From positions 40,026,926 through 40,090,925 of the forward strand of contig CM037789.1 of the NCBI GenBank assembly GCA_021229015.1: 64,000 nt of DNA, read 5' to 3'. Position numbers and translations under genes: made by a program. The DNA is from Solen grandis. Its lineage: Eukaryota > Mollusca > Bivalvia > Adapedonta > Solenidae. Of this stretch, positions 52,001 to 61,000 are shown one piece after another. Numbering within the stretch: position 1 is the first letter of the stretch; each line of letters begins with the position of its first letter. The notes beneath the pieces were generated by a model that made no database searches, had not been told where the DNA came from, and saw only the letters and a program-made list of their open reading frames with translations.

Positions 52001-55000
52001 ATACCGTTTGTAATGCTATTGCCTGTGATGGGGAAATGACCCATTTTTTTGCATTTTTTAATTTTTGCAAAGGGTTGAATTTGGTGACCATATGTCTGTA
52101 GATGGGTACAGACAGATGTAATACACATGTTTAGTTAAAAATCAATTTCTTGGTCAATGGCCATCTTTGAACAAGCTGCTTTAAGCTTTTCATGTGGCTT
52201 TTAACTTTGAAACAGGAACATTGTGTGAAAATTAAACTGAGCTATTCTTTTCACGAAGCAAGCTTCTGCAATTTTACCAAGCCTTTGATCAGATAGCAAC
52301 TGCTGATTTAGTTGGCAAAATTGCCACTTGCTACATGTACTGCTGTCTTCCAGCCCAGAAAACAAACTTAGGCTCTGTTGTACTGTACCTCATCCTAGCA
52401 TTGTAATGCAAGCCCACCTTTAAGAAGTCAAATTATTACACAGAGACACACAATCTGTCACTTAAGGTGACTGATACCTTAAAAACACTTGGTTTAAACC
52501 ACTATCTCTTCAGCAACAATCTATATTCTATTTTATTGAAAGTGACCTTGATCCCATCAATATAAAAAAAAAAACTTCCTTCTGTGACACTGTAGAACAA
52601 TTTCAATACAGCAAAGTTTATGCAAGAAAGACTGGCCACGTATCCAGTATAGTCCACACTTCACAAGGTGAAAATAAGGTTTGATTAGTCTGAAAGAATT
52701 GCGTAAATGTTTTCTACTCACAAAGGGGAACAACTCCCTGTACAGCTCTAACACAAAGCTCAAGTCTTCTGTCTTGGTTGTCACGTAAATCAATTGATTG
52801 CTGAAATACACAATAATAACAGGCATAACAGTACACTATGTCACGTTATCTAGACACCAGACCAACCATTCCAACAACTTTTCTTATTAACTGAGTGTCA
52901 TGCAAAGGTGCTTTGCCAGCATGATTTTTAACAAGAGCTGTCAGATGACAGCACGCTCGACTATTCAAAATGCTTGTTGGTAAATCAAATGAAATCTATT
53001 TAAATTGTTGCCCTTCATAGTAATAGTAAAAAATGATATACCTTGATAGTCTGATACCCCTTAATATATTTATAATGTCTAAAATCAATCCCATGCCTAG
53101 TTACTGAGACATAAGCACAAAAACACTGTGCATGCAAAACTTAAACCAAAAATCCATGTTAGAAAAGGGCCATAATTTGCATCAGTCCAAAAGTTATCCT
53201 CCTGTTTTCTGATGCCCTTGAAGACACACCTTAACTTTCTAGTCAATTCCACAAGCAATTTCTTAGATATAATCTGGATAGTAGCTTGAATGCAAAAATT
53301 TAACCATAATTCTAAGTTAAAAGGGGGTCATAATTTTTAATTTATTCCATCAAGTGTTATCTTCCTTTGTAGTATGATACCCCTAAACATATTAAAGATA
53401 TTTCAAATCAATTCCATGTCTGGACTCTGAGATATAAGCATAAAGTACCTTGCATGCAAAACTTTAACCAAAATGTCTAAGTTAAAAAAGGGGCCATAAC
53501 TTGTAATATATTCCATCAAAAGTTATCTACCTTGATAGTATGATACCCCTAAGCATATTAAATTTCAAATCAATCCCATGCCTGGATACTGAGATATAAG
53601 CATGAAATTAACTTGCATGCAAAACTTTAACCAAAATTTCTAAGTTAAAAAGGGGCCATAATTCATATTAAATTCAGTCAAGAGTTATCTACCTTGGTTG
53701 TCTGATGCCCCTGAACATATTTATAAACTTTCAAGTCAATACCATAAATGGTTATTGAGATATAAGGTTGATAGTAACTTGCACGCAAAACTTTAACCAA
53801 AAGCTGCAACGCCAACGCCGACGCCAGGGTGACTACAATAGCTCTCATATTCTACGAATAGTCGAGCTAAAAATTGTATTGCAGCATTATACTGTGTGTG
53901 ACTATATGATTTTCTTGTTTCTTGGTTTTAAAATGTAAGAATTACCACTATAGTGATATTTAAATGTAACAAAGTGTAATCTTAGAGCTACTAACCCCTG
54001 ACTGGAACCTGTCATGTGATAGTTACTGTCCCTCTGATGTGCGCACAGAAATACATGTTTTTGTAAACTGGAAGCTATATCTAGGATCATATGAACTCTG
54101 ATATTCCTACTTACCAAAACATGACTTCATCAGACATATCTGTGGGAATATAATGGACGCCAAGTTCCTTCTTAAAGCTGTACACATCGAGGAGGGTGTC
54201 AGTGCTCCTAGCCACTTTACACTGAAAACAGAATCATCATAAAATACCAACAAATCCATATTTTGCAATAGCAATGCTTTGGTATCCTTCTCTTTTATTT
54301 TATCCTTACTTATTGTTGGCTCCAAGATCTAAAACAGGGTTAACCATTAGAGTCATAGCTTATTGTTGCAAGGCTGACAGCCCTTGCATACATCAGACAT
54401 TGCTAACATTTCAGTAATAAATCTAACTACACATACATATATACAGTAGAACCTCGCCAAACCAAACATCATTAAACCGTATTTCTCGCCATTTCAAAGT
54501 TTATTTTTGGTCCCGATTTCTTCCCTTCTTATTTTAACTAAAAATAAATTGCTTAATCCGAATTTCACTATTTCGATTTTTAGCTATTTTAAAGTAAAAA
54601 TCCCGGTCAGAGATCACAATTCATGCACATTTTTCAATATTTATCACGAAGTCAGATTTCATAAATTTTGGTGAACTAATTATTGCCCCTATTATAAATC
54701 GTATCCGGGTCAGTAACCAAGCTTATTTTGCGGCGGCACCTGGAATGATGGCTCAAGCAAATTTTTCACACCTCTTTTCCAGATTAGGTTGATCAATGTG
54801 TCTGACCAGAAATGCTGATTATTGCTGATCAATGTCTGACAGGTTGCATAATATGCATGAGTCAGCCAATAATCCAGGTGTCAGATCTTGAGTACATTCC
54901 ATATCGCGTTCATCACCGGAATTAAACGCTACCTGAAGCAGCAGATCAACGGTAAAAATACTGTACATGTCACTGTCTTGACCTGTTTGAAATATTATGT

Positions 55001-58000
55001 TAATCAAAGCATGAAATATTTTTTATTCTTTTTCATAACTTGCAAATAGTATATACGTACACCTAATAGGTGGTTTTAATGGCATAACAATTTCTATGAT
55101 ATGCACCGGTAATGAAAACACAGACATGCACGTGCACAAACTGAAATTTCCATACAATTTTCAATCCAAATAATCGTTATTTTGAAGTTTTCAGCTTGGT
55201 CCCAAGGACTTCGGTTTAAGGAGGTTCTAATGTAGAGCAAACACCATTGAACAAAAAGTCAATTTTGTTTTAAATGTTTGCATTTAAAAACCACTTTACT
55301 AAGCTTCTGTCTAAGACCGGTCAATTGCTATTTGGGCTTGTTCAAAATTGTAATTTGACGCAGTTGGGCTTACTGCAAAATTTTACAAACTATACTATAA
55401 ACATTGTATATCTACCGGTATCTTAAAAGTCCTGAAACATTATTTGTTTTGAAAGTTTGAAAATAAAACCTCAGGTGATGGCAAATTATTTCTTTCTGTA
55501 TTTCAAAGTATTGTACAAACTGAACAAATAGGGGAAATATAATAAACAAAAATTAAATCAAAAACATTTTTTTAATTGTTCAGTGTGTGCTGAACTTCAA
55601 AATTAAAAAAAAAAATTAGCAGCAATTATTGTATAGTTTATGAAATTAAGAAATCCCCACATGATGTCAGTACTGAGAAGAACTGAACAGTGTAGAACCT
55701 GTCTATTTACACACACAATGAACAGTGTAGAACCTGTCCATTTACACACACACAATGAACATTGTAGATCCTGTCCATTTACACACACACAATGAACAGT
55801 GTTAAAAATTTTCCATTTACACACTGAATAGTGTAGAACATGCCCATTTACATACTAAACAGTGTAGAACATGTCCATTTACTCACTGAACAAGGTAGAA
55901 CCCATCCATTTACATACTGAATAGTGTAAAACCTGTTCATTTACACACCAAGCAGTATAGAACATGTCCATTTACACAATGAACATATAGAACATGTGCA
56001 TTTACACACGATGTAAAACCTGCCATTTATACACTAAACAGGCATCCTGTTATTTCCTTGACAAGCATCTACATGGAAGAGCACTGACAATAGTACATCA
56101 TGAGGGTGTTCAGGACTTAAGAATACTTACTATCCTAGCTGCAGTGATGAAGAAATTCCCTGAAATTAAAAATAGAAAAAATGCATACATCCAAAATCAA
56201 TTCCATCTATCAACATAAACAAAAGAATCAGTATAGAAAAATATCAATACCAACACACTGGACACAAAGAATTAAAAAACCTTGGTTTCTGTCAAGTAAA
56301 AGGGGAGGAATTAACAAGAGTGTTCCTTGGAACATGTGTGTCACCTGCTGAAGCATGATGGGAAAAGTGTGACGGAAAGAGAGAGGGATGGGCGGACAAT
56401 GGAAAAGTGATATTTATGTGTCTCCTCTGCTTAATATGCTGCTTAAGCCTTCTAAGAGATAGTTGTTGCTCAGAAGTTTCATTTTGGGAGGTTTTACTGT
56501 ATATATTTTACATATACAAGTATCCCCAGAACAAACTGTAGGGGGAAGCAAGCATTTTACCAGCCATATAGATCCCTGTATATATGGGCAAGGTACACTT
56601 ACTTTTCCCAGGGACATAGTACACATCCTGAATGGAGCACCGGAGTCGCTCTAGAATGGCAGAAATATCCCCAAGTAGATCAGTTGCTGGAACATAACAT
56701 GGTGATAAACAATTATCACAGGTGACATATTCTTGCAACAGGTACATACAGCATGCAATAGGTGGACATTGCTACATGATAAAACATTGCTACATGATAA
56801 ACATTGCTACATGTTAAAACATTGCTACATGATAAAAAAAACTGCTACATGATAAAAGTGAACACAACAATGTCAATCAGGCATACATGTTAAAACATTG
56901 CTACATGTTAAAACATTGCTACATGATAAAACATTGCTACATGATAAAACATTGCTACATGTTAAAACATTGCTACATGATAAAACATTGCTACATGTTA
57001 AAACATTGTTACATGATAAAACATTGCTACATGATAAAACAGGGCTCACGCTGGGAATTATTTTTTATGAGCCAAGGCATGAGCCAAATGGTCCAAAATT
57101 GGGGCCACTTTTTTTTCTTTGAGCCAAATTTTGGAGCCAGGATGAGCCAATAATTTAATGAGAATGCGACAAAATATGGGCATTTATAATGATTATATGT
57201 GCTACTAGGATGACTGATGGATTGGTCAAGATTATATACCCTTTCGTTGTCGGTTATGTAATTTGCTTGTGATCTTTAATTGTCCCTTTAATTATACTCA
57301 CAGGGAATCGGCTCATAGTCCATACAGTCGATATATAGAGATAACATAATTATGTTATCTCTATATATCGACTGTATGGACTATGAGCCGATTCCCTGTG
57401 ATTATACTTACCGTATCTTTTGATTATCGCTTGCCGAACGAGACTGAATATCGTCAGACTAAACCGTAACAAACAATCCAATAAGTGTGCCTTTGTTCCG
57501 ACAGTCAAATAAATAATCATCGTGTCCTTAATCCGTCGTTACCTTTTCTTTAATTGCCGATAAACTACTAAGTCATCAACACGTACGTGCCAACTGCCAT
57601 AACTGTGAAATACACTGATACACAGGGTGAAGGACGCGCGTGCTAGACTGGTTATCGATTTTTCTCGGTCTAGCGATGCTCTGCGTGAGCGAAACCAATA
57701 ACCAGTCTGACTGCTTAGGTAAATGACAAAAATAAAAACCATGCGACAAGACAATGCGCCAAATTCAAAATTTTCGGGCCACTTTTAATAACCTTTGGTT
57801 TGGCCCAACATTGTCATGATAAAAAAATTGCTACATCATAAACATTGCTACATGATAAAACATTGCTACATGATAAAACATTGCTACATGTTAAAACATT
57901 GCTACATGTTAAAACATTGCTACATGATAAAACATTGCTACATGATAAAACATTGCTACATGATAAATCATTGCTACATGTTAAAACGTTGCTACATGTT

Positions 58001-61000
58001 AAAACATTGCTACATGATAAAACAGTGAACACAACAATGTCAATCAGGCATAACCTTGTTTCATGGACACAACCTTGATTCCATAGACATAACCTTGTTT
58101 CCATGGACATAACCATGATTCCAAAGACACAACCTTGTTTCCATGGAATAAAACATACATTGTACACAATATTTCTACACAAGGATAAAATATTCACAGA
58201 GAAACATGACTGTAGATGAAAACAACATGGCTTCACAAAGACAACATTTCTGAACTTAGACACAACATAGCAACACGACAATAAAGGTTAACCAAGATGG
58301 TCTGTTCCCTTGTAGCACTGTAAAGTTATGTGTACCAGTGTTGTGCTTGCCTTAAAATACATGTAGTAAGTATGTCTGTATTTATTAGTTCTATGAGAAC
58401 ATTCAGAAAAATCTCAACTGAATTCATGGTCAGCCTCCTACGCTGGGACTATTTTATAATGTGCAATTATATCATTTGCAGAACTATTTTCATGGAAGTT
58501 TTTTGTTTTGTTTTGACAGATATTGATTAGAGACACATTAACACAACATCATGATGGGTTGCGACAGCACTGAGTATCTGCTTAGACACAAACAATTTAG
58601 TAAGAGATGGTACACAAAGGTAACAAATATAATTGATTATTCGAAGTTTTCACTAGATTTTTATTAAACATCTAATAGGAAATAACTGCGTGTACCTGAC
58701 ACAGCCCTGACACTGTCTCGTTGTCCATTTAAGTAATCACTACTTTTTCATTGAGTTTCATATCTTCAAATATAAATATCATGTTGGAAAAAGATGAGTT
58801 TAAACTAGATCTAATTTCAAAGCACATATTTTTTAAGATATAAGGCTTAACCCTTTCCCTCATATAGACTCATTTTGACGCACTCAATAGGTAGCACATA
58901 AAGCCTGATCTGCAGAAAACCACAGTTAAACCTTACCAAATTTAATTATAAAGCCCTCATTTCCAGACCACTGAGGAGCAGCGAACAGCATAAAACCTGA
59001 TCTGGTTTTATGCTGTTCGCATAGGTCTTTTCACGGTGTTCTCTATGAGGGAAAGCCTTAACTACCCTGTTCTCCAAATACAAACTATGACTATCACTTG
59101 AAGCAATAAATAAGCCCACATCCCATCTTGTCTCAAGCTATGTGCGTGTAGAACAGGCCGTGGCAGGCTGGATTCCTGTATAGCCCCCACTTCTGTGAGG
59201 CAGGATTTTTTTTTTCCGGTGTGATTTCAAAACACAGATGGACAAACAAACATAGATAGACTGGAATAACTTACCTAACCGCCTGGCGATCTTCTCAGTG
59301 TTGTTGCCCATTAAAGCATGTAGAACATGGGTGTAGGTCTCCAGGGTAGGCTCTGTGGTGAAACAATTCACATGTAGATGCTCATGTTAACCCATGTCTC
59401 ATGAATATTCATACAAATATCTATGACTTCATGAATATCATTACTGAAATTTGAATGGTATATGAAACAGTGAATTGTTCTTTGCCATGCAGAATGGGTA
59501 GAATCTAAAGTATTGTGTGATTAAGGTAAAGTCCATGTAACGGTTCCGCTACATTTTGGACCACATGGCCTTTCACGGAGATAACCATGGTTTCCTTAAT
59601 GTTTCATTAGGGTACCTTGGTTATCTTGGTAGAGGTTAAGTTGTCCAAGACATAGCGGAAGAGCCTGATCTGACAGCTCCTTCTGGAAGCTACCTGGTTT
59701 GGGTCTGTACTGTTTGTCAAGGCATCAAAACATGTCCTTTTTAGGTAAGAGTTGAATAATCACCATTTTTCTAAAACAGTAGCATTTAAATAGATAAATA
59801 TACATGGTTACACATTTAGGGCGTTAAGGCTTATTCCATGGCCATATTTAGCAGATTTAGGTCTAAAAATGATAACAAGTTTGTACTTCAAGTTATAAAC
59901 GATATCAACAACTTAACCCTTGACCTCATACTGACTCCTCATGACACATTGGCAAACAGAGCAGACCCAGATCAGATGGCTCCTGGAAGGGTCTCCTCTG
60001 TTTGCTTACACAAAATTATATCTCAGATTCCACACAATCTATAGAGCATTTCTTAATATACCAATTAAACTTCAATAAATTTATATTCATCACAGAATAA
60101 ATTTGTACATGAATATTCATAAAATTAAAGGGTTAATTTAAGGTCTGTCAGTGTATCTTTTGAATGAAAACAAAGCCGCTTAGGATAAATCTATCGTAAC
60201 TAAATAAGCATCAATATTGCAGAGGATTGGAGTATTGTACTTTTGCCATCTACATTATGAAGATATGCTAAAAAGTGAAATCCAAGATTATAAAAAGCCA
60301 GTGCTTTATACACCATGTTATATAAGACTATAATCTCCTGGGCCACATTTGATATAAATAAAAGTATATTTAGTTTTTGCATTTGCTACCCAATGTAGGA
60401 CTACTAACTGGAACCTTTTTTTTTTAAACTGTATAAAATTACAAAGTAATAACAAGAGGGCCAAGATGGCCCTTGATTGCTCACCTGAGAAAGATGATTG
60501 CTTAAGAAATAAAGATGCTAGAGTGTAAAAGTGAAATCTGGCTTTTTTTATGGTTAAAAGGGCATAACTCCTAATTAACTAGTCAATATCAGTCATAATT
60601 GAACCTGATTGCGAGATTATGGGCATAAACATTGTCTTAAAGTTTAAAAAAGGTTGCTAAAAAAATGAAGATGCTAGAGTGTAATCAAAGTGAAATCTGG
60701 CATTATTTTAATATTAAAAGGGGCTTAACTCCTGACCTAATCGACCGATCTCAGCCATAATCGAACTCAGCTGAGACATTATGGTCATAAGCATTGTCAT
60801 ATGCTATAATAAATAATTCAAGAATAAGAGACATACCTATTTGTATAGCTTCCATTTCTGCCAACACATTCTGCACCAAATCTCGTGGACGTCTGTCATA
60901 TTTCATCTCAATCAATTCCAAAAAGGCATGGAATGTTTCAAGGTTTGGTTTCAATCCACTCCTTGTCATTTTGACCAGATAATGCTGAAAGAAGTAAAAT

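Noticed and set aside
56887..58281. Open frames with HCYMIK / TLLHVK repeats and a 155-codon minus frame
   Set aside because: The 18-bp period keeps frames open by chance; the sequence is a minisatellite inside a PTCD3 intron.
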